Of a stretch of DNA of 64,000 nucleotides, positions 1 to 7,517 are shown one piece after another. The translations under genes and the position numbers were made by a program. The notes below the pieces were generated by a model. It saw nothing but the letters and a program-made list of their open reading frames with translations, was not told where the DNA came from and did no database searches. Position 1 is the stretch's first letter. Every line of letters begins with the position of its first letter. The stretch covers positions 744,001-808,000 of the forward strand of contig NZ_CP096200.1 in the NCBI RefSeq assembly GCF_023195835.1, given 5' to 3'. The stretch comes from Vibrio sinaloensis (GTDB taxonomy: Bacteria; Pseudomonadota; Gammaproteobacteria; Enterobacterales; Vibrionaceae).

Positions 1-47
1 ATCCTCTTGAATAGGACATACACAAACTCTCTACATCGTTTGTAACC

Positions 48-190
48 GGAACGATGATCAAGAAGGTTATCATGATCATGCTTGCGAGGGATAAGTCAGG
101 GTAGGGAACAATGATCAAGGCTAAAATCGCCCAATAGCAAGTTTTACTTATGGTCGGTTGAAATGATCAAAGATCGGAAAAATGATCAAG
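48..190. repeat. Cluster of RctB 39-mer-like / half-site repeats in the inc region
   Basis: Four related sites share the core AATGATCAAG or a close variant: 48-62, 105-120, 161-172 and 176-190. The first is followed at 72-85 by an iteron-like ATGATCATGCTTGC, so 48-86 spans exactly 39 bp with a GATC at each end. In V. cholerae the 39-mers are inhibitory RctB sites that restrain initiation. Assignment to that class is by resemblance and position, not by an alignment. Confidence 0.7.
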
Positions 191-332
191 TGATATCCAG
201 CTCCGGAAGCATGAAAAATATCACTCAAATTACGGAAGAATGCAGACAGACTAAAGGTTAACGTCCGTTGACTGGCTATCGTGGCGAGCAATTGAATGAC
301 AAAGCTTAAGTTGACCAATTGCGACACCCATC

Positions 333-468
333 ATGATCATGCTTTCGCACGTTTTGTTCCGCTATCTCATCGAATCGAATTCATCATCCTGTGTATTTCG
401 ACCGATAAATCTGATGCTTAAGCGTGCAAATCACGCTAATATGAGCTCACCTTGATCATTGTTTCGAG
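333..468. repeat. Two further RctB-type sites left of the DnaA box
   Basis: ATGATCATGCTTTC at 333-346 is identical to members of the main iteron array. CCTTGATCATTGTTTCGAG at 450-468 is nearly identical to a site at 3239-3257 beyond rctB. Between them lies the region corresponding in position to rctA of V. cholerae; I see no reading frame there that I would call a gene. Confidence 0.6.
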
Positions 469-528
469 TGAGATGGCGGTTTTCTCACCCGTGACAAGCA
501 GCTTGATTGTTGCCTTTATCCATTCAGC

Positions 529-537
529 TGTGGATAA
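529..537 (-). promoter_or_regulatory. DnaA box of ori2
   Basis: TGTGGATAA is the exact complement of the consensus DnaA box TTATCCACA. It sits 14 bp left of the six-iteron array, the position of the essential DnaA box in V. cholerae ori2. Confidence 0.88.
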
Positions 538-551
538 GATGTGTAACCTTG

Positions 552-679
552 ATGATCATGCTTTCATTAACCCTTTGATCATTGATTCGGTTGAACAATG
601 ATCATGGTTTCAAGGATTTTTGATCATGCTTTCAGATACTTAATGATCATGCTTGCGAGAAAGTCATGATCATGCTTTC
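552..679 (+). repeat. Six phased iterons (RctB 12-mer array)
   Basis: Six copies of WTGATCATKSWTKC begin at 552, 575, 598, 620, 643 and 666. Intervals are 23, 23, 22, 23 and 23 bp, about two helical turns, so the bound faces are aligned. All point the same way and each contains one GATC. The copies at 552 and 666 are identical (ATGATCATGCTTTC); 575 and 598 deviate most. Number, spacing and position match the initiator-loading array of the V. cholerae minimal ori2. Confidence 0.9.
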
Positions 680-683
680 CAAG

Positions 684-845
684 CGTTAAAAAAATAGCTC
701 TTTAAAGACAATTACTTACGGAGCTAACACCTCTCGGATCAATAGATCATATAATCAATTAAGATCAGATTAATCAAAAAGATCAGTTATTTAAAAGCAA
801 TAAGTTTTTCTTTATTTATGATCTTTTTTTCTTTATTCTTTCGGA
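684..845 (+). promoter_or_regulatory. AT-rich unwinding element with ATCA repeats; rctB promoter region
   Basis: Strongly AT-rich. Six ATCA tetramers on the + strand start at 738, 746, 754, 764, 773 and 782, 8-10 bp apart, and are followed by T-rich tracts to about 840. In V. cholerae ori2, RctB is reported to contact ATCA motifs of the opened strand; here the repeats lie just where opening should start. The same interval must hold the rctB promoter, so initiator autoregulation and origin opening overlap physically. Confidence 0.7.
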
Positions 846-885
846 ACTATAGCGATATTACGGCTAGTGTGACACGGATCTAATA

Positions 886-2856
886 ATGAGCTCTGAAGAA
901 AAACGACTGATCAAAGCGCCAAGAAGCCATAAAGATGGACACTTATTTGAAGTGTCTGAATCGGCGGTGAACTGGATAGAGCAATACCAACATTTCAAAG
1001 GCGTTACGAAAAGCATCGTTGAGCTTCTGAACCTGATTTCACTGCGTGGCTTTAGCAGTAAAGATGGTCTGGTGTCGACAACTGAGCTGATTGAAGCCAC
1101 TGACGGACAAGTGACCCGCGCTGCAATTCAACAGCGATTGCGCGCAGCGGTTAACATTGGCCTGTTCCAACAAATTCCCGTTCGCTTTGAAGAAGGGCTT
1201 GCAGGGAAAACCATGCTGCATCGCTTCGTCAATCCGAACCAGCTCATTTCAGTACTTGGTGCCACCAGCTTAGTCACCGAGTCGGTCAAACAAACTGAGA
1301 AACAGAAACGTTCCAAGGCGTTAGCACAAACTCAAGTGAACAAACGTCTACTCAACGAACATGGTCTCAATACTCCGCCTGCAATGAAAGATGAAGCGGA
1401 TCAATTTGTGGTATCTCCGACCAATTGGGCAGGTATCATTGACCAGGCCCTCGCACCACCACGCACGCGCAAAAGTTATCAAAAAAGTATGGTTTCGATC
1501 TCCGGAACCCGCGCTGTGATCGAAACACGATCATCGAAAAACATCATGACAGTGGATGATCTGATGACGCTGTTCGCCCTGTTCACGCTGACCGTGCAGT
1601 ACCACGAGCACCACCAGCATCAGTACCAGCTCGATGGCACTCATGTTCCCAACAAAACCCCACTCTACATCACCGATATTTTGTCGCTGCGTGGCAAAAA
1701 AGACAGTGGTCCTGCTCGCGATTCGATCCGTGACAGTATTGATCGCATCGAGTTTACCGATTTCCAACTGCACGAACTGACGGGACGTTGGTTAAGCGAG
1801 AACATGCCAGAAGGCTTTAAGAGCGATCGTTTTCGTTTTCTAGCTCGTACCATTACTGCATCGGAAGAAGCCCCTACAGAGGGCGCTGACGGCGAAATTC
1901 GCATTAAACCAAACCTATACATCCTGGTTTGGGAGCCTTCATTCTACGAAGAGCTACTCACGCGCGATTATTTCTTCCTCTTTCCGCCAGAAATCCTGAA
2001 GCAACACACATTAGTGTTTCAGCTTTACAGTTACTTCCGTAGCCGGATGTCACGTCGTCATACCGATTCCATGCTTCTGAGTGAACTCAATCAGAAGTTA
2101 GCACGCAATATTGAGTGGCGTCGCTTCTCTATGGATCTGATCCGTGAGCTAAAAAGACTGTCTGAAGACAAAGGATCCGATGATTTCTTTGTGGTCAATT
2201 TGTGGGGTTACCATCTGACGATCTCGGCTCAGATCGAAAAAGATAAGATCAAAGACTATCAATTTGACATTAAATGTGACGCTGAAGAGGTGTTGCGTTA
2301 CTCCCGTGCGCGCACCACTAACGCCGGTAAGCGCAATATGGCGCCAACGCTTCCTAACCCGTTGCGAAATGAAATGGTTTCTAAGCAACAGCTTGAAGAA
2401 ATGTCACAGATCATCGATGGCGAGTTTGAGCCAATCCAACGCAAAGAGCGTTCACCGCGTGGTAAACTAGGCCGCCGTGTCAAACAGCGTAAACACCTCG
2501 TCGAGATCAATGCGGACGAAATTACCATAACCTTGTCCAAATATACCTCACCAGTGGCCCTAGAACGCTCTATAACGGCTTTAGCTGCTATGACCGGACA
2601 TTCCCACGCCTCTATCCAAGAAGAGTGCCTGGAGCTCATTGACAAGCTTGATTACCTGCGAGTAGGCGAGCAGGTTATCCCGTATGAGACGTTGAGTAAG
2701 ATGGTCGAGCTCTACAATAGCCAGAGTGAGAATAAACATTTGTCGATCGAGCGTTTGATCGCAGGTTTAGCAGTTCGGCGTAAAGTGTGTAAACAGGTAT
2801 TCGAAGGTCACTTAGACGAAACCGTGTTTCGCGCACTGGATGAAGTGGCGGTGTGA
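886..2856 (+). CDS. rctB: Chromosome II replication initiator RctB
   Basis: 656 codons, close to the 658 residues of V. cholerae RctB. RctB is the initiator specific to the secondary chromosome of Vibrionaceae. It binds methylated iterons (12-mers) to open the origin and 39-mers to restrain it, through several winged-helix domains, and is remodelled by DnaK/DnaJ. The protein starts MSSEEKRLIKAPRSHKDGHL and keeps the basic, helix-rich character of the family throughout; the basic stretch RSPRGKLGRRVKQRK lies at about 517-531. Identification rests on recognising the protein plus its place directly after an ori2 array. The ATG at 886 follows a poor ribosome-binding site, which would fit low, autoregulated expression. 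A hairpin terminator follows at 2878. Confidence 0.95.
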   Translation: MSSEEKRLIKAPRSHKDGHLFEVSESAVNWIEQYQHFKGVTKSIVELLNLISLRGFSSKDGLVSTTELIEATDGQVTRAAIQQRLRAAVNIGLFQQIPVRFEEGLAGKTMLHRFVNPNQLISVLGATSLVTESVKQTEKQKRSKALAQTQVNKRLLNEHGLNTPPAMKDEADQFVVSPTNWAGIIDQALAPPRTRKSYQKSMVSISGTRAVIETRSSKNIMTVDDLMTLFALFTLTVQYHEHHQHQYQLDGTHVPNKTPLYITDILSLRGKKDSGPARDSIRDSIDRIEFTDFQLHELTGRWLSENMPEGFKSDRFRFLARTITASEEAPTEGADGEIRIKPNLYILVWEPSFYEELLTRDYFFLFPPEILKQHTLVFQLYSYFRSRMSRRHTDSMLLSELNQKLARNIEWRRFSMDLIRELKRLSEDKGSDDFFVVNLWGYHLTISAQIEKDKIKDYQFDIKCDAEEVLRYSRARTTNAGKRNMAPTLPNPLRNEMVSKQQLEEMSQIIDGEFEPIQRKERSPRGKLGRRVKQRKHLVEINADEITITLSKYTSPVALERSITALAAMTGHSHASIQEECLELIDKLDYLRVGEQVIPYETLSKMVELYNSQSENKHLSIERLIAGLAVRRKVCKQVFEGHLDETVFRALDEVAV

Positions 2857-2877
2857 TCAAGCGATGTCGACTCACTT

Positions 2878-2901
2878 AGCCAGCAATTTGCTGGCTTTTT
2901 T
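2878..2901 (+). terminator. rctB terminator
   Basis: Inverted repeat AGCCAGCAA-ttt-TTGCTGGCT followed by a T run, 22 bp after the rctB stop codon. Confidence 0.85.
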
Positions 2902-3139
2902 ATGTTCGGTTACCGCCTTTCACACCCTGTTACACTCTACGCCGATATATACAAACCTACGACATTCCCCTGACATCGCACTGACAATGGCACCACTGGT
3001 GTTGGCTATTATTTATCCCGAATAGACAACCTTTTGTCCTTTCTGATGAATGAGGGATAGGATTATCCCGAATAGATTGGCTCATATTGTTACATTCATT
3101 CTGAATTGTTTTGCGAGTTCTCTGAACTCGCTTTTTTTT
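2902..3139 (+). ncRNA. Possible short untranslated transcript between two terminators
   Basis: No convincing gene. The stretch sits between the rctB terminator and a second strong terminator at 3113-3139 that has no upstream gene of its own. TTGTCC (3032-3037) and TAGGAT (3056-3061), 18 bp apart, resemble a promoter and would give a transcript of roughly 70 nt ending at the second terminator. TTATCCCGAATAGA occurs twice, at 3013-3026 and 3063-3076. A backup terminator without a small RNA is the simpler alternative. Confidence 0.3.
3113..3139 (+). terminator. Strong intrinsic terminator in the rctB downstream gap
   Basis: Perfect 8-bp stem GCGAGTTC/GAACTCGC with a 3-nt loop and a run of eight T. 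Confidence 0.8.
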
Positions 3140-3171
3140 GCCTAAAATTCAGTGAATTAACCAGGTCTACT

Positions 3172-3257
3172 GGAACAATGATCAAGGACGATATTGATCA
3201 TTGTTCCACTCACTTTCTGCTAATGACGTAACTCACCGCCTTGATCATCGTTTCGAG
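3172..3257. repeat. RctB-type sites downstream of rctB, including a perfect inverted repeat
   Basis: GGAACAATGATCAA at 3172-3185 is repeated in perfect inverse at 3194-3207 with an 8-bp spacer. A further site, CCTTGATCATCGTTTCGAG at 3239-3257, matches 18 of 19 bases of the ori2 site at 450-468. The first 14-mer also equals the core of the inc-region site at 105-120. They therefore look like RctB binding sites on the far side of the initiator gene; the last lies inside the 3' coding end of the next gene. Confidence 0.65.
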
Positions 3258-3699
3258 ATTCATTCCAAGCCTGTTGCTGCATAAATCGCACATGGTTCTC
3301 GATCAACTGTTTAGACTCTTGTCGCCATTGATCCTGTGTTTGCTGCTGACAAAACTCCAGACTTAGCACAACCAAGTGTTGCGTGCGCTGAATAGCCCAG
3401 TTTTTTATCTCGAATTCGGCACCGGATTGGCTGGTCAGTTGCTGCAAGCGTCCGTAAGCAAGCTGAATAAACGAATAGGCGCGCAGCGGCGCTGATTCTC
3501 GGTAATGTAAATAGAGCCGCAGGCACGCGTCCAGCCACAGTGGAAGAACTTGTTGGCTCAACGAATGAGTGGGAGATGACCAAACCGCTTTGGGGGTAGC
3601 GAGCAAAAGCTGCTCGAGTTCTTGTACTTGATCATGCTTCCGCTTTAGGTGCCAATCGTTCACTTGAACGAGCCAGTTTTCAATGGTCAAAGGGGTCAT
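3220..3699 (-). CDS. Conserved-looking hypothetical protein next to rctB
   Basis: 159 codons, starting MTPLTIENWLVQVNDWHLKR. I do not recognise the family. The protein is glutamine-rich, predicted helical and soluble, with no signal peptide or membrane segment. It converges on rctB. Two RctB-type GATC repeats are embedded in its coding sequence: 3239-3257 (C-terminal NDDQ region) and 3628-3641 (the KHDQVQ region near the N-terminus), where TTGATCATGCTTCC differs by one base from an ori2 iteron. Replication control may thus constrain codon use here. A role in origin control is possible from position only. Confidence 0.7.
   Translation of the reverse strand: MTPLTIENWLVQVNDWHLKRKHDQVQELEQLLLATPKAVWSSPTHSLSQQVLPLWLDACLRLYLHYRESAPLRAYSFIQLAYGRLQQLTSQSGAEFEIKNWAIQRTQHLVVLSLEFCQQQTQDQWRQESKQLIENHVRFMQQQAWNESRNDDQGGELRH
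3628..3641 (+). repeat. Isolated iteron-like RctB site inside a gene
   Basis: TTGATCATGCTTCC, one mismatch to the ori2 iteron at 620-633, 2.95 kb to the right of the array. Confidence 0.5.
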
Positions 3700-4025
3700 G
3701 ATGCATCCGTTGGCGACTATGGGCTTTGGTTAAGCTTGGCTCGGATTGGAGAGATTTGCCACATTGGGTATTGCGCTGATGCCGCGCGGTTCTAACCAAG
3801 AGAGTGGGGGCAAGAAAGTGAGACGCTGATCGCCTTCATTTCTGTAGGGGTAATCCTTTAAATGTACTTCGCCACACACAGGGGTGCAAAAGTTATTTAT
3901 ACAAAAAACAATAAGAGTTACCGAACTATTAGCACAATCACATTCTGGAGCTAAAATTCTTAACAAGGGGCGATAGGTTTTGCTACAGATTAAGCGTCCC
4001 TAGCATGGTTTGTTCGGAGGTGATT
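3700..4025. other. Intergenic stretch
   Basis: It separates a leftward gene from a rightward one. A leftward TTG-initiated frame of 78 codons (3730-3966) has no family resemblance and no good ribosome-binding site, so it is not called. The AT-rich part around 3885-3915 probably carries promoter elements for the rightward small gene. Nothing else is supported. Confidence 0.4.
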
Positions 4026-4223
4026 ATGTCCATTAATTCTATTGACCATGATGAAATCAGTAAAATTGCTAGTACTTGGGACTTCACGGAAGAAGTTGAA
4101 GAGAAAGCGCCATCTAAAGGTGTCAAATCTGCCGAAGCTCGTCGTCGCATCGAAGCACTGAGAGAGATTCGCGAAAGCGGTTTGACCATTGAAGAGGCAA
4201 AAGAACTGGGCATTTTGCATTAG
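4026..4223 (+). CDS. Small conserved hypothetical protein
   Basis: 65 residues, very charged, with an acidic N-terminal half and a helical C-terminal half rich in Arg and Glu (ARRRIEALREIRES near 39-52). It resembles the small PA3496-like proteins of gammaproteobacteria in character, but I cannot assign it firmly. The ATG at 4026 is chosen over an in-frame ATG at 4005 because CGGAGG lies 6 bases upstream of it. No function is known to me. A terminator follows at 4250. Confidence 0.75.
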   Translation: MSINSIDHDEISKIASTWDFTEEVEEKAPSKGVKSAEARRRIEALREIRESGLTIEEAKELGILH

Positions 4224-4249
4224 TTCGACCAACTAACACGAACACTAGA

Positions 4250-4280
4250 GGGTGGCACTGGAATACCGCCCTTTATTTTT
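4250..4280 (+). terminator. Terminator after the 65-residue protein
   Basis: 7-bp stem AGGGTGG/CCGCCCT (one G-T pair) followed by TTATTTTT. Confidence 0.65.
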
Positions 4281-4386
4281 GCCATTTTTTTGATCTATTC
4301 TGCGACACATACTGAGATTGGCTCTCTACAATCGGCTTCGGTATGGTATATTCCCACTCCATATTTCTACAGATTAGAGCCAAGGT

Positions 4387-4596
4387 ATGTCGATCAACTT
4401 GTCTACTCTTCCAGCGAGCGAGAAGAACAAAATTGAGCTTGATAAACAAGCGTCGTTTTTGGTTTGGAAACTCCGAGAAGCGAAGGCTATGCCTGATGAA
4501 ATCGATCAGCAAGCCGCGAAAATTGCTGACGATGATGAGAAAGCCTCATTCTTAGAGTCTGTTGAAAAATACAAACGAGTAATGGGCGTGGCGTAA
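4387..4596 (+). CDS. Small DUF3283-like protein
   Basis: 69 residues, MSINLSTLPASEKNKIELDK at the start, helical, soluble and acidic. I associate it with DUF3283, a short Vibrio-type family of unknown role, from memory of the N-terminus. The ATG at 4387 is taken rather than the out-of-frame alternative at 4343. It lies 91 bp before the YebC-family gene in the same direction and may share a transcript with it. Confidence 0.7.
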   Translation: MSINLSTLPASEKNKIELDKQASFLVWKLREAKAMPDEIDQQAAKIADDDEKASFLESVEKYKRVMGVA

Positions 4597-4687
4597 CCTG
4601 CCTTTTCCTCTGCAAGGCGAGAAATTGAAAAGCGCTCGTATTTTGCTAGAATCTTCCGCGTTAAATTGAATTAGAGAGAACATCCCG

Positions 4688-5404
4688 ATGGGAAGAAGTT
4701 TTGAAGTGCGCAAAGCCTCAATGGCGAAAACTGCTGGCGCAAAAATTAAAGTTTATTCCAAATACGGTAAAGAAATTTACATGTGCGCGAAAAACGGTGG
4801 TTCAGACCCAGATATGAACCTGTCGCTAAAGCACCTGATTGCTAAGGCGAAGAAAGACCAAGTTCCAGCACACGTTATTGAAAAAGCGCTTGATAAAGCT
4901 AACGGTGGCGGCGGTGAAGATTACCAACCTGCACGCTACGAAGGTTTTGGCCCAGGTGGAACAAGTGTGATTGTTGACTGTTTAACAGACAACGGTAACC
5001 GTACATTCCAAGATGTTCGCCAGTGCTTTGTTAAGACAGGTGCAAAAATTGGTGTAGAAGGCTCCGTTTCTCACATGTTCGATCATCAAGCGGTATTCCA
5101 ATTTAAGGGCGATGATGACGAAATCATTCTCGAAACCCTAATGATGGAAGACGTGGATGTCACTGACGTTGAGTTAGAAGATGGTGTGATCACGGTATTT
5201 GCGCCTCACACTGAGTTCTTCAAAACCAAAACCGCGTTGAACGCTGCATTCCCAGATTTGACTCTAGACGTTGAAGAAATTACTTTCGTTCCTCAAACGC
5301 ACACGCCAGTTGCAGGTGAAGACGCCGAGAAGTTCCAAAAATTCTTGGATATGCTAGACGACTGTGATGATGTTCAGCAGGTTTATCACAACGCTGAGCT
5401 GTAA
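4688..5404 (+). CDS. YebC/PmpR-family protein (TACO1-like)
   Basis: 238 residues, the usual length. Hallmarks are the N-terminal basic helices ([19 protein letters not shown] near 57-75), the G-rich [19 protein letters not shown] segment and the central and C-terminal alpha/beta domains. The family was described as transcriptional regulators, and its mitochondrial and bacterial members also act on the ribosome to relieve stalls at difficult motifs. Vibrios carry a YebC on the large chromosome as well; this origin-proximal copy resembles the YeeN-type paralogue. GAGAGAAC upstream of the ATG at 4688 supports the start. A bidirectional terminator follows. Confidence 0.88.
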   Translation: MGRSFEVRKASMAKTAGAKIKVYSKYGKEIYMCAKNGGSDPDMNLSLKHLIAKAKKDQVPAHVIEKALDKANGGGGEDYQPARYEGFGPGGTSVIVDCLTDNGNRTFQDVRQCFVKTGAKIGVEGSVSHMFDHQAVFQFKGDDDEIILETLMMEDVDVTDVELEDGVITVFAPHTEFFKTKTALNAAFPDLTLDVEEITFVPQTHTPVAGEDAEKFQKFLDMLDDCDDVQQVYHNAEL

Positions 5405-5423
5405 TAGCGTCAATCATTAAACG

Positions 5424-5450
5424 AAAAACCGAGCTTTGCTCGGTTTTTTT
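5424..5450. terminator. Bidirectional terminator between convergent genes
   Basis: AAAAACCGAGC-ttt-GCTCGGTTTTTTT. An A run on one side and a T run on the other let it serve both the YebC-family gene and the leftward DUF2798 gene, whose stop codon it touches. Confidence 0.85.
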
Positions 5451-5685
5451 ATGCCTGTGAAACCGGATTTGTCCCGGCTAGCCAAATGGATAGTCTGCGT
5501 ATTTGTGGCAGCACCGTCAGATTCAGGGTCAATGCCACTGGCCATGCGACAACAAAGCTCTCGCGCCAGATAGCAGGCCAGTCACTACTAAAGCCCAGTC
5601 GATAACCAGAGATCAGCCCCGACATGAATAGGGCCATAGTGAACGATGACAGTAGGGCGGTAATCCAAAATTGTTTGCGACTCAT
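5449..5685 (-). CDS. DUF2798-type small membrane protein
   Basis: 78 residues with two predicted transmembrane helices, about 7-28 (ITALLSSFTMALFMSGLISG) and 42-60 (ESFVVAWPVALTLNLTVLP). Pattern and length fit DUF2798, a two-helix inner-membrane family of unknown role. It is divergent from the LysR gene to the right, which may control it. Confidence 0.8.
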   Translation of the reverse strand: MSRKQFWITALLSSFTMALFMSGLISGYRLGFSSDWPAIWRESFVVAWPVALTLNLTVLPQIRRLSIWLAGTNPVSQA

Positions 5686-5767
5686 GGTTTTTCCTTAGTG
5701 GTTGTTGTTTTGTTGTCAAATAGGATATAACCATTCAATAGTGAAAAATATATTCAGGTTTAGAAGT

Positions 5768-6673
5768 ATGAGTTCCATATTTGGAAACATTGACGATCTC
5801 TATTTGTTCTGTTCGGTGGTCGAGCAGGGCTCATTACTCTCCGCATCAAAGAAACTGCACTTGCCCGTCTCTACCATGTCACGCCGCTTGTCTGCTCTTG
5901 AGCAACGCTTAGGCACACGTTTGCTGGAAAAGAGGGGCAGAGAGCTGGTCGCCACTCAAAGTGGTTTAGAAGCCTTTGAGCAGCTAAAGAGTGGCATGGA
6001 ATCGATTGAAGTTGGCTTTGGGCAAATGCTCAGTGAAACTCAGGCAGTGTCTGGGAAAATCAAGCTGGCCATCCCTCATAACTTTTATCAAGCGTTTGTT
6101 GGGGAAGTGGTTGAGCAGTTTTTGGTTGATTTTCCTCACGTCTCGCTCGATCTTGTGCTTAGTCAGGAGCAAGCTGTTCCGCAAACAGACAGAGACTTGC
6201 TGATGACGTTTGATCTGACTGAGATGGATGAGATGATCGCGCGGCCCTTGTTTAAAGCTCATCAGGGCTTCTTTGTCAGCCCTGAGTATTTGCAAAGTGT
6301 AGGTGAGATTGCAGATCTTTCCGCGCTGAGCAAGCTGAATTGGGTGAGCGTCGATCACGCGCTCGATATTTCGGTGTTCGAGCAAGAGCAGTTGGTCGAT
6401 GTGATAAGCATTAAACCCAAGTTGATCGTGAACGACATTATTGCGGTCTGCGGCGCGGTGGAAAAAGGGCTTGGGGTGGCGGCTCTCCCTTTTCGCCACG
6501 TTCACCAGCGAATGAACCTAGTGCGTGTGTTGCCACAATATCAGCGTGGGGTACGGCAAGCCTATCTGGTTTATAAACAGCGCCGCTATCAACCAAAAGC
6601 GTTAAGCTTGCTGATTGAGCGGCTATTGGCTGGTGTGGAAAAAATGCAAAACCCAAGGCACTTTACAGTGTAA
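5768..6673 (+). CDS. LysR-family transcriptional regulator
   Basis: 301 residues from the ATG at 5768; a longer frame from 5702 adds 22 unconserved residues. The N-terminal winged helix (residues 5-65, VEQGSLLSASKKLHLPVSTM) is followed by a periplasmic-binding-like effector domain. It resembles the CrgA/DsdC-like group that represses divergent or downstream transport and dehydrogenase genes. To the left it is divergent from the DUF2798 gene. Immediately downstream is a dehydrogenase remnant that was probably its partner or target. Confidence 0.88.
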   Translation: MSSIFGNIDDLYLFCSVVEQGSLLSASKKLHLPVSTMSRRLSALEQRLGTRLLEKRGRELVATQSGLEAFEQLKSGMESIEVGFGQMLSETQAVSGKIKLAIPHNFYQAFVGEVVEQFLVDFPHVSLDLVLSQEQAVPQTDRDLLMTFDLTEMDEMIARPLFKAHQGFFVSPEYLQSVGEIADLSALSKLNWVSVDHALDISVFEQEQLVDVISIKPKLIVNDIIAVCGAVEKGLGVAALPFRHVHQRMNLVRVLPQYQRGVRQAYLVYKQRRYQPKALSLLIERLLAGVEKMQNPRHFTV

Positions 6674-6709
6674 AGCCGCTGGATTGGGTGCAAAGATAGA
6701 GGAACAAAA

Positions 6710-6748
6710 ATGGATAAAGTGGTCATCGTTACTGGCGCAGGGCGATAA
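6710..6748 (+). pseudogene. N-terminal remnant of a short-chain dehydrogenase/reductase
   Basis: ATG at 6710 after the ribosome-binding site AGAGGAA opens MDKVVIVTGAGR and then hits TAA. These 12 residues are the typical first beta-strand and glycine-rich TGxxxGxG start of an SDR enzyme, ending just where the second glycine should follow. The rest of the gene is missing: the stop codon of the convergent cupin gene lies only 16 bp further. It looks like a deletion scar behind the LysR gene. Confidence 0.6.
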
Positions 6749-6764
6749 CCGTAGGATGGCGCTA

Positions 6765-7418
6765 TCAATCCACCGGTAGATGGCCAGTTTTGACCAGAAT
6801 AACGGTGGGCTGCTCGACATAAGGAAAATGCTCACTCATATGTGGACTGCGTATCCAACTGCCCGCTGAATAGCGGCCATATTCATCGGCAAACTCACCA
6901 GACAGGACCAATATCTCTTCTCCACCAAAGTGACGATGTGGTTGGAATCTCTCGCCAGCGGGCCATTTGACCAATGCCACATGCTCATGCTCAAACTCAT
7001 GCAGCGGCATGACTTCTAATCCTCCGATGCCGGGCAACCAGCTCTGGCTGTGGGTATCGACTCGGACCGTCGCTTCATCACGCGGGTCAAACTGATTGAG
7101 CTTGACCAGAATATCGCAGCCTTGGCGGCTAAAAGGCGCGTGGTGACTGCCAGGTGGATTACGTAAGTAGGTCCCGGCCGGGTAGTCGCCATGTTCGTCT
7201 GAAAACACACCTGCCAATACAAAGATCTCTTCGCCCATAGGATGATAGTGGGTTTGAAATTGAGAGCCAGCCTCATAACGAACAATACTGGTGGTGTGTC
7301 CGGATTCAGCCGCTTCTCGCTCAAGTGGTTTGCGCCACACGCCTTTTGCTGGACTGGCGACCCATTCCATCTCGGCGGTGTTGACCACCACTCGCTGAGA
7401 CAAATTCATATTGAGCAT
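6765..7418 (-). CDS. Double-cupin protein, ChrR-like
   Basis: 217 residues with two tandem cupin barrels. Barrel one has metal-ligand motifs THYHPMGEEIFVLAG (about 56-70), barrel two PHRHFGGEEILVLSG (about 162-176), each with the HxH...E pattern of a mononuclear metal site. The family includes the C-terminal half of ChrR anti-sigma factors, but the zinc-binding anti-sigma N-terminus is absent, so anti-sigma activity is not expected. A small enzyme or metal-dependent sensor is possible. GGGAGAG precedes the ATG at 7418. Confidence 0.82.
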   Translation of the reverse strand: MLNMNLSQRVVVNTAEMEWVASPAKGVWRKPLEREAAESGHTTSIVRYEAGSQFQTHYHPMGEEIFVLAGVFSDEHGDYPAGTYLRNPPGSHHAPFSRQGCDILVKLNQFDPRDEATVRVDTHSQSWLPGIGGLEVMPLHEFEHEHVALVKWPAGERFQPHRHFGGEEILVLSGEFADEYGRYSAGSWIRSPHMSEHFPYVEQPTVILVKTGHLPVD

Positions 7419-7517
7419 CGAGACTCTCCCAAATCATGTGTTGTTATGTCATATGATGTTTGTGGCAAAAGATAGCACATCCGGGGCGAACAACTCGTGT
7501 CGGATGATAAAAGCCTT

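Larger units (their letters stand above)
1..885. other. ori2: Replication origin of chromosome II (ori2), with incompatibility-type region
   Basis: No credible gene is present. The stretch is packed with GATC-centred repeats and ends at the start codon of the initiator gene rctB. From left to right it holds scattered RctB-type sites (about 48-190, 333-346, 450-468), a perfect DnaA box (529-537), six phased iterons (552-679) and an AT-rich segment (about 684-845). This is the order known for Vibrio cholerae ori2: regulatory inc region, then minimal origin, then rctB. The high density of GATC fits the Dam-methylation dependence of RctB binding known in V. cholerae. The parAB2 genes expected on the other side are outside the window. 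Confidence 0.93.

Noticed and set aside
1..885. CRISPR-like array from regularly spaced repeats at 552-679
   Set aside because: Repeats are 14 bp with 8-9 bp spacers, far too short for CRISPR, and match initiator iterons.
3730..3966. 78-codon leftward frame next to the 159-residue gene
   Set aside because: TTG start without a ribosome-binding site, unusual composition (several Cys and Pro), no family resemblance.
5984..6505. 173-codon frame antisense to the LysR gene
   Set aside because: Lies wholly inside a well-supported gene on the other strand; no conserved protein features.
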